Assembly (NCBI RefSeq): GCF_003130405.1 | Contig: NZ_QEAS01000005.1 | Coordinates: 95,318-159,317 of the forward strand | Length of the DNA: 64,000 bases | Direction: 5' to 3' | Origin: Pararcticibacter amylolyticus | GTDB lineage: Bacteria > Bacteroidota > Bacteroidia > Sphingobacteriales > Sphingobacteriaceae | In this document: positions 9,291 to 17,403 of the stretch, piece by piece | Layout: every line of letters begins with the position of its first letter | Numbering within the stretch: position 1 is the stretch's first letter | Program-made: the position numbers and the translations under genes | Notes under the pieces: generated by a model | What the model saw: only the letters and a program-made list of their open reading frames with translations | What the model was told of the DNA's origin: nothing | The model's database searches: none

Positions 9291-10406
9291 ATGCACACAC
9301 TCAGATTTCGAATTTTTAATACATTAGCCGCGATACTGGTTGGTATACTGGCGAGTATGCAGCCGGACTTTGTGTTAGCGGCAGGAGCGGCTATGCATCC
9401 GCAGGAGCAGATTGATTTTGTGAAAAAGCAGTTAGAAGAAAGGAAAGAACCCTATGTATCGGCTTTTAGCCTGTTAATCCACAGGGCTGATTCCTCATTT
9501 TCTATCAGGCACCACGCTGTGGAGGATTTTAGTGTTCCTGGTTTCTACCAGGATAAAGAAGGACATCGCCGGTTATCTGTGGGACTGCAGGTAGATGGGA
9601 TGTCGGCTTACAGTTGTGCCCTTGCCTGGAAATTCACCGGGAAGAAAAAATATGCAGACAGAGCACTGTATTTTATGAATTCCTGGGCAAAAATGAACAG
9701 GAAGTACTCGCAGATGGACGGTTCCCTGGTGATGTCATACTCCGGGACTACGCTTATGATCGCTGCAGACCTTTTGAAGGATTATAAAAGATGGAGAACT
9801 GCCGATCAGGAGCAGTTCAAGGTGTGGACTAAAAATGTGTTTCGTCACGCTGCAAACAGTATTCGTTTCCGGGATAATAACTCGGGCGACTGGTCGAGAC
9901 TGGCGTCAGTGCTGGCGAATGCTTACTTAGATGATGCGGAAGATCTGCAGGAAGATATCCGTCTTATCAAAAAAGATCTTTTTGATAAAATAGCAGAAGA
10001 CGGCCACATGGTGGAAGAGGTGAAGCGGCAGGGGAATGGGATTTGGTACACTTATTTCTCGCTGGCACCTTTGACGGCATCGATGTGGGTGATTTACAAT
10101 GAGACGGGTGAAAATTTGTTTTTCGCCGAAAAGAATGGTGCTTCAGTTAAGAAGGCGCTTGATTACCTGTTATACTATAACCAGCATCCTCAGGAATGGA
10201 AGTATTTCAAAGATCCGGTAACGGGCAGTGTACATTCTATGTACGGGTTCTGGCCTGCGAATTTACTGGAGGCCATGAGTAATATATATGACAGTGAAGA
10301 TTATCGCGCGTATGTTGCCCCACATCGCCCTGTTATGTATGGAAAACACGACTATGCCTGGACATTTCCAACATTGATGCCTTTAAGTTTAAACGGATAT
10401 AAATAG
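9291..10406 (+). CDS. Alginate lyase family protein (PL38-like candidate)
   Basis: The 371-residue protein has an N-terminal export signal (to about residue 31, LAAGA). The mature part is an all-alpha toroid rich in Trp and Tyr, with NNSGDWSRLASV, GNGIWYTYFSLAPL and SMYGFWPANLLEAM, matching the Pfam alginate_lyase architecture. Its length and motifs recall PL38 (glucuronan and alginate lyases), but the PL5-type NNH catalytic pattern is not seen, so the exact PL family is uncertain. Enzymes of this group cleave uronate-containing chains by beta-elimination, leaving unsaturated uronates that GH105 enzymes such as the two in this window could remove. It is the second gene after GH3 and ends in a strong convergent hairpin. 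Confidence 0.72.
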   Translation: MHTLRFRIFNTLAAILVGILASMQPDFVLAAGAAMHPQEQIDFVKKQLEERKEPYVSAFSLLIHRADSSFSIRHHAVEDFSVPGFYQDKEGHRRLSVGLQVDGMSAYSCALAWKFTGKKKYADRALYFMNSWAKMNRKYSQMDGSLVMSYSGTTLMIAADLLKDYKRWRTADQEQFKVWTKNVFRHAANSIRFRDNNSGDWSRLASVLANAYLDDAEDLQEDIRLIKKDLFDKIAEDGHMVEEVKRQGNGIWYTYFSLAPLTASMWVIYNETGENLFFAEKNGASVKKALDYLLYYNQHPQEWKYFKDPVTGSVHSMYGFWPANLLEAMSNIYDSEDYRAYVAPHRPVMYGKHDYAWTFPTLMPLSLNGYK

Positions 10407-10425
10407 ATTTGATAGACTTGTATTT

Positions 10426-10461
10426 ATTCGTGCTAACCCCTCTAAGGGGGCTAGCACGAAT
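10426..10461. terminator. Bidirectional hairpin between convergent genes
   Basis: A 15-bp stem with one mismatch (left arm 10426-10440, right arm 10447-10461, six-base loop) lies between the end of the lyase gene (+) and the receiver gene (-). No clear U-run follows on either strand, but the position between convergent genes fits a shared terminator. Confidence 0.6.
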
Positions 10462-10463
10462 TG

Positions 10464-10835
10464 TCAATCTAAAGTTCCGTTAATAAGGTTTTTTACCTGA
10501 TTAACGAGTTTATCCAGATCAAATGGTTTGGACACGAAGTCAGTCGCTCCGGCGTTCATTGCAATACTCCTGCCGTCGTTGCTGGCTGATATGACAATGA
10601 CCGGCAGCTCCCTGGTTGCTGGATTATCACGCAGTGTGCGCAGTACCTGATCGCCGGAAAGTACCGGCATCCACAGGTCGAGCAGCAGCAGGTCCGGGTG
10701 CTCCCGGTCAACGATTTGGGCTACATTCAGACTATTTATCTCCGGTATTGTCTCATATCCTTCGTCGCGCAGTACGAGTTCCAGGAGATCCAGTATGCCT
10801 TCATCATCATCACAGATCATTATTTTAGCGCGCAT
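10464..10835 (-). CDS. Single-domain response regulator receiver (CheY-like)
   Basis: The 123-residue protein is one receiver domain with nothing attached. The acidic pocket is CDDDE (residues 8-12), the phospho-acceptor is Asp53 in LLLLDLWMP, and the conserved Lys103 lies in VSKPFD. The start codon overlaps the 3' end of the upstream PAS histidine kinase gene by 11 bases, so the two are translationally coupled and almost certainly partners. Without an output domain it would act by protein interaction or relay phosphate to another protein. Confidence 0.92.
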   Translation of the reverse strand: MRAKIMICDDDEGILDLLELVLRDEGYETIPEINSLNVAQIVDREHPDLLLLDLWMPVLSGDQVLRTLRDNPATRELPVIVISASNDGRSIAMNAGATDFVSKPFDLDKLVNQVKNLINGTLD

Positions 10836-12387
10836 CAGTTCCTCCTTCGGATTTGTTCATAGGCAGAGTGAAACTAAATGTGGAGCCTTTCTGCGGCTCG
10901 CTTTCTACCCAAAGGGTTCCATAGTGGTTACGGATAATTTCGGCACATATATAAAGGCCGATACCCATGCCGGGAAAGCGTTGTTGGATATCGCCGACCC
11001 TGTAAAATCGGTCAAAGATCTTGTTTTGCTCATCCCTCGGGATGCCGACCCCCTGATCGGTGACAGCCAGTTTTACATAATCACTAACAACAGACAGGTG
11101 CACATGAATGGTTTTATGGTCGGGTGAATATTTCACAGCATTGCTTAAAAGGTTGGTCACCACTTGAGTGATATGAGATTCATCGCCATTAACGTTTGAA
11201 TTCGTTTGGCCTGAGATGGTGATCTGGTAGGAACGGCTTCCCTGGCTAAACCCCTCGACTGCTTCGCGAACCATTTGGTCGAAGTCAAACGGCTCTTTAT
11301 GGAGTTCGATCTTACCAGCCTGTATGCGGGAAACATCGAGCAATTCGCCGATCAGGTTATTCAACCGTTCTACGTACATAGACGTTTTACCCACTGCGCT
11401 CTTCAATTTTTCGTCGCTATAATGGGCAGTTAACCGGTTGATGATCTGCACATATCCCTTAATGGTGGTCAGCGGCGTTTTTAGTTCATGACTGGCAATG
11501 GACAGGAAATCATCTTTGCGCTGTTCAATAGCCCGTCTGTCGGTAATATCTTCAATAGCGATCAGGATGCGGTCTTTATACTGACCTTCCAGTTCGATGC
11601 GGTGCGCATTGAGTAACATAAGCTTTCTGCCGATATGGGGAAAATCATGTGTCACTTCGAAATCAGTAACCGGATTATTAGTCGGCAGGATCTGTTCCAG
11701 TAATTTTTTTAATTCAGGAATATTCCACTGCCCGTTGCCGAGATCATATAATTTTTTGCCTTCAGTTTCTTCTCGGGAAACCTTAAATGTACGGATGAAG
11801 TGATCATTGACGCTAAGTACGTTCAGATCCCGGGAGAGCACCACGAGGCTCTCCCGGACTGTCTGTACAATACTGGATAAATATTCTTCATTTTCTCTCA
11901 GGTTGTTGGTTCGTTCTTCGATGCGCCTTTCCATTTTAACCTGATTCGCCTTCAACTCGTCTTCAGCCTTCTTACGCCGGGTAATATCATTCTGAACGCC
12001 GATAAAGTAGTTTACTCTACCTTTGCTGTCCCTTATCGGCGACATGTACAGTTCGTTCCAGAACAACGTGCCGTCTTTTCTATAATTGCGGATATCAACC
12101 ACGAGGTCGCTGCCGTTTTCAATAGCCTCACGCATTTTACTACGGACGGGCTGATCGCGATCTTCTTGTTGTAAAAAGCGGCAGTTATGACCGATGATCT
12201 CAGACCGTTTATAGCCTGTTATCTGCTCGAAAGCCCGGTTGCAATAAATGATCGGGTTGTCGGGCTGCTGGTTATCTGTAATGATAATACCAGACAGGGA
12301 GGCGTCCAGCGCCTTTGTCAGCAATTCAAAATCCTGTTTGTAAGTGTCATTAGAGAATTTGAATTCTCCTTTGTTTAAGCTATCCAA
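10825..12387 (-). CDS. PAS domain sensor histidine kinase (TTG start)
   Basis: The 520-residue protein has no signal peptide or membrane helix, so it is probably cytoplasmic. The first PAS domain (about 24-135) contains GHNCRFLQQEDRDQP, the LOV-like segment in which a cysteine forms the flavin adduct. A coiled linker follows, then a second PAS (about 165-280), HisKA with His300 in SIASHELKTPLTT, and HATPase_c (NLLSNAVKYS, DQGVGIP, GMGIGLYI). The start is the TTG at 12387, as no ATG lies before the first PAS domain. The LOV-type motif means it could sense blue light. Its partner is the receiver gene that overlaps its 3' end. Confidence 0.87.
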   Translation of the reverse strand: MDSLNKGEFKFSNDTYKQDFELLTKALDASLSGIIITDNQQPDNPIIYCNRAFEQITGYKRSEIIGHNCRFLQQEDRDQPVRSKMREAIENGSDLVVDIRNYRKDGTLFWNELYMSPIRDSKGRVNYFIGVQNDITRRKKAEDELKANQVKMERRIEERTNNLRENEEYLSSIVQTVRESLVVLSRDLNVLSVNDHFIRTFKVSREETEGKKLYDLGNGQWNIPELKKLLEQILPTNNPVTDFEVTHDFPHIGRKLMLLNAHRIELEGQYKDRILIAIEDITDRRAIEQRKDDFLSIASHELKTPLTTIKGYVQIINRLTAHYSDEKLKSAVGKTSMYVERLNNLIGELLDVSRIQAGKIELHKEPFDFDQMVREAVEGFSQGSRSYQITISGQTNSNVNGDESHITQVVTNLLSNAVKYSPDHKTIHVHLSVVSDYVKLAVTDQGVGIPRDEQNKIFDRFYRVGDIQQRFPGMGIGLYICAEIIRNHYGTLWVESEPQKGSTFSFTLPMNKSEGGTDAR

Positions 12388-12510
12388 TAGAATATCGCGG
12401 TAAATTTAACTTAAGGTAGTAACGCTCTTCAGGCTGATCAGTTTGATCAGAGATCAATTAATTTTCTTAGTTAGAATTCGTTACAAACCTGTACCTGGAA
12501 ATCTGCTGCG

Positions 12511-15489
12511 CTACTTTACCTGCGTTATTACTTTTGTCGCCGGCGGGCCGAGATAGGATCTTTTCATCCCACCGAAATCAAGCACAATCTTCGAAATAAC
12601 CAGGCCCGGATCGCCGCAAAGGATCCTGAGGGTATGTTTGCCCGGACTATTGATGTGAAGTACTGATTTTTTGACGGCACTGTTTCTCAGTACATTTTCG
12701 GACCATACCTGTGAGTATTCCATTGCCGATGTGGTGGGTTGTGATACAGGACCATCATCGATACATACACCATACTTGGTCTCTCCGCCCGAGGTTTCGT
12801 GCCCAAGAACCTTATCTGTACTTAGCGGAAAGGTTGGCAGGGCATAGGTATACACGTCCACCGAACCTGCATGGAATGTGTAAAAGTCGTATTCAAGACA
12901 TGGCACAGTGCTGCTCATCGGGTTTTGGAAAGGAGCAGCCGGATCACCCAGCTGTACAGAAGCGCCTTCGTAACCAAGCCCGGGCACAATCCTCATTTTA
13001 ATGTCTTCCGACTCCCGCTTATTCTGAAATTCCGATGCGTTGATGGAGATATACCCGTTGTCTTCCATAAACAGGCCATTGACATCAGCCAGGGTGGGGG
13101 ATGCCGGGTTGAACACAGAAATCAATACGGATTCTTTTTGCTTGCCGGAAGTGATCGCAACCGAGCCTGAAACTCGTTCTCCCACGGGAACTTTTTTCCA
13201 GTCTACCGATACCCATATCCGGTCTTCTGTATCCGTAGATCCTCTTTTTGACTTCACGACGATCCAGTCGGCGGAGCTCTTCAATACCCATTTCAACGGA
13301 CTTCTGCCTGAGTTAAAGATGTCGAAATAGTAAGATTGTCTGTTGTAGGTATTAAAAGAAGGAAGAGCATGAAAACTTCTCTGTCCTTTCAGTACATCCT
13401 CACCTTCAGCCAGGACGTTTAATACAGATGGTCCTGATAATGTAACCGAATCAAGGCGGGGAAGCTCAAAGTACGAAGCCGTAACTCCCTGCACCATGGA
13501 CATCATTTGGTTCCATTTGCCGTTCAGCAATGAATTATATCCCCGGGTGATCACCTGTAAGCTGTCGTAGTACACTTTCACCTGCTCTTTCAGCTCGTTG
13601 GTGGCTGTCCGTTGCTGCCGGGCATACCATCGGTTTTTCTGAGCAGTCAGGTGCATTTTGTTCATCAGTTCGGCTCCTTTTACCGGGTAGTACAGCAATT
13701 GGTAAAAGGATGGTTTCTGATCGTCGTTAAGCTTGTCCATCAAGCTCTTGGCTAAACCTCCGATCCTCCCGTATTCCTTCAGCCTGGATTCTGCTTCCTG
13801 GTAGTTGGAAAAGGAAAAGTCGGTATCGGTGGTTCGTTCTCTTCCGTTTTTGTAGGTGTTCCATTCATAGCCCCATCCCATGGCTTCCGGTTTGCGCGAA
13901 AAGGCCAGGTGATAGTAAGCGGTTGTGATATCCAGTAACTGGTCGTAATATTCTTTTCCGAACAGGTTGCTCAGCCACGTTGCATGGTATCCTGCAATTA
14001 CGTCATAATTGAATTTATCAATATCATAAGCCATGTCCATGAAAAGGGTAAAGGGGAATTCGCATGACTTAATATCTCCCACGTTGAGCAGCCACAGCCG
14101 GTCAGCGGAGGTGTCGTAAGCCTTGCGCAACTCTTCATACATAAGAGCCGGTGGCGTAGAGCTCAGCCATAAATAGTCGTGCGGTTTGCCCAGATAAGAC
14201 GCATGGTAATATACTCCCGACCGGCCTGAACGTTTCTGTTCGGCGGCGTTGCTCAAACGCTTTAAATATCCGTAATTGTCATCCGGCCAGACAATCGTGA
14301 CATCCTCAGGCAGTTCTAGCCCGTTGGTGTAGATATCAAGTACTTCCTTATAAGGGGTAAATGCCTGGGGGATTTGATTGGCGGGCTTCCCGAGCACATC
14401 TGTCAGGATCTTCCGCTGATCGCGCAAAGCCTCGCTTAATACTTTTACACGGTCACTTACCGAGCTGTTAACTGACATTGCTTTGTCATGTATTCCCCTG
14501 AGAGCTAGTGTGTAGACGTTTTCGAAAGCAGCATTGCTTCTAACACGGTCCCTGAGTACCTTATTAATGCCCTCTTTGTTCGTCATGTAGTCCCATTCAC
14601 CCATTGTTTTTTTATCCCATTCACTGGCATTGTTAAACAACAAAGGTTCGGCGTGTACCGAGCCCATCACAATCGCAAAACTATCGGCAAGGAGTTTGTT
14701 TTCAGGTATTTGGTTAAAGGCAGTACTTGCTTCGTGCATGGCCGGGCACAGGTAATTTGCCTTTGTCCGAAGTAGTAGCTCAAAAATCTTCGCGTATGTT
14801 TTTGGGCCAATATTTCCCTGTTTCACGTCGAATGTCTTTTTTGCCCAGCGAAGCAGACCCCAGTCTTCGTCGTTTACATAAATCCCGCGGTATTTGACAG
14901 AGGGCTCGCGCGACAGCGTGACTGGTACCCGGAGGGTAAGCTGTGATCTTTTTACGATCGGCGCATCTGCCCACCAGTACCATGGAGACACTCCGATTGC
15001 TTCTGAAATGGAAAAAACACCGTAGGCAGTACCCCGTCGGTCACTGCCTGCTATGACCAGTGCTTTCTTTACTCCCGGAGCGGGATTGACAACAAGTTGA
15101 ATGAGGTAAGATTCCCATTTTCCTTTTAAGCCATTGGCTTGCAGTTTTCCCTCCCGGGCCCACTTGTCAATCAGCCCGTTGCTGCCCAGTGTCCCGATAA
15201 TGACACTGTTCTCTGCAAGCCGGGATTCTGATGTGATGACAGAAGGGAGCTGTCCGGTTACATTCTGAATATCTCCGGCAAACAGGCGGGTGGTTCTTTT
15301 TACAACCTCATAGTCTTTGGAATCGCAGTAAAGTATAGTTTGGGTCTGTGGGCCGGCCAGTCGGAACTCATTTTGAGTGACAGCATTGCCGGCAGACAAG
15401 CTTACCTGTGCCCGGCCGGTTTGTACCAGCAGGCTGGATAAACCGATCATCAGGAACATCTTTATTTCTGTAAGATGAAAACTGTTCAT
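12511..15489 (-). CDS. GH115 family alpha-glucuronidase
   Basis: The 992-residue secreted protein has a signal peptide ending near TGRAQ. The sequence follows GH115: an N-terminal alpha/beta domain (ILYCDSKDYEVVKRTTRLFAGDI), a central barrel with SPWYWWADAP, YRGIYVNDEDWGL and VWPDDNYGYLKRL, a helical domain, and a C-terminal beta domain that includes TTSAMEYSQVW. Known members release 4-O-methyl-glucuronic acid from xylan, and some act on arabinogalactan. It stands alone on the minus strand, but a copy of the 59-bp element (15563-15621) lies 73 bases upstream in the correct orientation. That places it under the same control as the third glycan locus 26-42 kb away. Confidence 0.93.
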   Translation of the reverse strand: MNSFHLTEIKMFLMIGLSSLLVQTGRAQVSLSAGNAVTQNEFRLAGPQTQTILYCDSKDYEVVKRTTRLFAGDIQNVTGQLPSVITSESRLAENSVIIGTLGSNGLIDKWAREGKLQANGLKGKWESYLIQLVVNPAPGVKKALVIAGSDRRGTAYGVFSISEAIGVSPWYWWADAPIVKRSQLTLRVPVTLSREPSVKYRGIYVNDEDWGLLRWAKKTFDVKQGNIGPKTYAKIFELLLRTKANYLCPAMHEASTAFNQIPENKLLADSFAIVMGSVHAEPLLFNNASEWDKKTMGEWDYMTNKEGINKVLRDRVRSNAAFENVYTLALRGIHDKAMSVNSSVSDRVKVLSEALRDQRKILTDVLGKPANQIPQAFTPYKEVLDIYTNGLELPEDVTIVWPDDNYGYLKRLSNAAEQKRSGRSGVYYHASYLGKPHDYLWLSSTPPALMYEELRKAYDTSADRLWLLNVGDIKSCEFPFTLFMDMAYDIDKFNYDVIAGYHATWLSNLFGKEYYDQLLDITTAYYHLAFSRKPEAMGWGYEWNTYKNGRERTTDTDFSFSNYQEAESRLKEYGRIGGLAKSLMDKLNDDQKPSFYQLLYYPVKGAELMNKMHLTAQKNRWYARQQRTATNELKEQVKVYYDSLQVITRGYNSLLNGKWNQMMSMVQGVTASYFELPRLDSVTLSGPSVLNVLAEGEDVLKGQRSFHALPSFNTYNRQSYYFDIFNSGRSPLKWVLKSSADWIVVKSKRGSTDTEDRIWVSVDWKKVPVGERVSGSVAITSGKQKESVLISVFNPASPTLADVNGLFMEDNGYISINASEFQNKRESEDIKMRIVPGLGYEGASVQLGDPAAPFQNPMSSTVPCLEYDFYTFHAGSVDVYTYALPTFPLSTDKVLGHETSGGETKYGVCIDDGPVSQPTTSAMEYSQVWSENVLRNSAVKKSVLHINSPGKHTLRILCGDPGLVISKIVLDFGGMKRSYLGPPATKVITQVK

Positions 15490-15919
15490 TTGTCAGGAAT
15501 CTATATTTCTTAATTCTGTAGTTTTTGGTCAGCTACCCTCTTTTATTGGTTTTACTATGGAGCAAAGTAAGCCAATGAAACTTATAAAATCAGTTCAATT
15601 ATTTGTCGATTCGTATCAGTTTGAACGGAACTACCCGGTTGATTTTTTGCTGTGTCACACGATTAGCCAAAGAATCCTTTCGGAATCACACCTGAAATAC
15701 CGGCTGTGTGCTTTGATGAAATGTGATTATTGTCATGTTTTATGTTGGCATATAGAGATAAGTGTTGGATTTTTTAGTATTCGTTTGTATTTAACAGATT
15801 GTTTATCAAGTGTTTGTTGTTTTTGTTGGTGAGATTTTTTAAAGGTGGAGGTATCGGGCCATAATGAGGATAGAAGTAAATACACACCTTTGACTTGCTA
15901 ACCTCTAAATGCAATATAT
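15490..15919. other. Divergent intergenic region (GH115 and IPT lipoprotein)
   Basis: This 430-base stretch holds the 59-bp element facing GH115 (15563-15621) and a -7-like CACCTTTG (15885-15892) facing the IPT lipoprotein gene. An open frame spans 15557-15832, but it merely reads through the regulatory element and has no family resemblance. The middle part is AT-rich and shows no other structure. Confidence 0.6.
15563..15621 (-). promoter_or_regulatory. 59-bp regulon element, copy A (upstream of GH115)
   Basis: Read on the minus strand, this is a gap-free match to three other elements in the window. It carries the invariant core AATCGACAAA at element positions 11-20, TGAAC at 25-29, and the end box CTTACTTTG, which resembles the Bacteroidetes -7 box. 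It matches copy B at 53 of 59 positions. The GH115 start codon lies 73 bases downstream. It is probably an activator site joined to a promoter. The likely binder is the split two-component regulator at 45.8-49.8 kb (inference). Confidence 0.8.
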
Positions 15920-17296
15920 ATGAGAATTTTTACCAATTATTTACTTTTTTCAGTCATCTGTCTGCTCGCCCTAGGCGGATGTAAGAAGGATGAAGAAAAG
16001 AACAATGGCCCTGATCCTGGCCAGCCGGTTGTGTTCAGTGACTTCAGTCCCAAAAAGGGCTCTGTTAGTTCCAGGTTCTACATTTATGGAACAAATCTTG
16101 GTACCGATATTTCACGGATAAAAGTGTCTATCGGAGACCGAACCCTGAATGTTATAGGAGTTTCCGGCGATAAGGTTTATTGCATTGTTCCAAAGCGGAC
16201 TAACACAGGCCTGGTAAAGGTAGTGATCTCCGGTGATGACGGGACGCCTGTTGCCGAGCATGTCTTCAGTGATCAGTTTACGTATGAAGCAAAAACATCA
16301 GTAGGAACCCTTGTAGGAAAAGTAGACCAGTATGGAAATTCTGCTGTTGTAGATGGCACTTTTGAAGAAGCAGGCTTCAACAATCCAACCTGGGCCCTTT
16401 TTGAGCCGCATACAAATACGCTTTTTGTGGTAGAGAGGGATAGGCTTGTCCGAAAAGTAGACATTAACGAAAGGCAGGTGTCTACTCTTATCACAAACGG
16501 TCAGGCTTCATTTAAGCAACTTCAGACAGCAACGCTGAGCTTCGATAATGACACATTGTTTTTAGTAGACGATAATGGACAAAATAATAAGAATTTTGTA
16601 GCGATTGCCTACACGCTTCGGTCTGAAAACTTCAGAAGAGTGCATCCTTACCTGTATGATCGTACCAGCTACGCCTGTGCTCATCACCCGGTAGACCATG
16701 TGATGTTTTTTAATACCTGGTGGGGCGGGGGATTAATGAAAGCGTTTTATGATCCTGTAATTGGAGGTCTAAATTCAAAAGAACTTTTCAGGGTGGGGGG
16801 AAATAATGATATTAAGACAACCATCTTTTTCCACCCGTCGGGTAACTATGCTTACTTTCTGGAAGGCGGATGTGTGTACAAAAGCAGGTATAACTGGAGC
16901 ACCAGGGAACTGGAGGCACCTATTGTCTTTGCCGGGGCCCAGGGTTATCGAGGAGATATAGATGCTATCGGCACCTCGGCCAGATTTTCTTTCCTTTACC
17001 AGGGAGTATTCGTGAAAAATCCGGATTACGCCGGGAAGGAAGACGAATACGATTTTTATGTCTGTGATGTTGACAATCATAGTGTCCGTATTGTATCGCC
17101 CACAGGTGAGGTGTCTACATTTGCCGGAAAGGGAAGCCCTTCTTCCGATGGTAAAAAAGAGGGATATATCGATGGCGATCTGCGGAAAGAGGCTCGCTTT
17201 AACAGACCGAGCGGGATTGCGTACGATGCCGAGCATGAAATCTTCTACATCACTGAAATCAACAATAAAAGGATCCGTACCATTAGTGTTGAATAA
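15920..17296 (+). CDS. IPT/TIG and NHL-repeat surface lipoprotein
   Basis: The 458-residue protein has a lipoprotein signal peptide with lipid-modified Cys21 (LLALGGC). Next comes an IPT/TIG immunoglobulin-like domain (about 38-120, VFSDFSPKKGSVSSRFYIYGTNL), then NHL-type propeller repeats (about 140-458), seen for instance in TFAGKGSPSSDG and ARFNRPSGIAYDAEHEIFYITE. Such lipoproteins sit beside SusC/SusD pairs in Bacteroidetes glycan loci and are thought to bind the substrate at the cell surface. It starts 107 bases upstream of SusC and is probably the first gene of that locus. A -7-like CACCTTTG lies 28 bases before the start. Confidence 0.85.
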   Translation: MRIFTNYLLFSVICLLALGGCKKDEEKNNGPDPGQPVVFSDFSPKKGSVSSRFYIYGTNLGTDISRIKVSIGDRTLNVIGVSGDKVYCIVPKRTNTGLVKVVISGDDGTPVAEHVFSDQFTYEAKTSVGTLVGKVDQYGNSAVVDGTFEEAGFNNPTWALFEPHTNTLFVVERDRLVRKVDINERQVSTLITNGQASFKQLQTATLSFDNDTLFLVDDNGQNNKNFVAIAYTLRSENFRRVHPYLYDRTSYACAHHPVDHVMFFNTWWGGGLMKAFYDPVIGGLNSKELFRVGGNNDIKTTIFFHPSGNYAYFLEGGCVYKSRYNWSTRELEAPIVFAGAQGYRGDIDAIGTSARFSFLYQGVFVKNPDYAGKEDEYDFYVCDVDNHSVRIVSPTGEVSTFAGKGSPSSDGKKEGYIDGDLRKEARFNRPSGIAYDAEHEIFYITEINNKRIRTISVE

Positions 17297-17403
17297 GGTA
17301 TAAGCACTGTTTAACCAAAGTTTTTCAGAAAAATATTATCTGCTCCGTTTACGTGGTTGAAACGGCCATGGTATGGCATTTCAGATAATACAAATCATAA
17401 CAC

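Noticed and set aside
15557-15832. 91-codon open frame between GH115 and the IPT gene
   Set aside because: It begins inside regulatory element copy A and shows no family pattern. A part resembles a frame at 41032-41310 only because both translate the same 59-bp element (KLIK-VQ-FVDSYQF).
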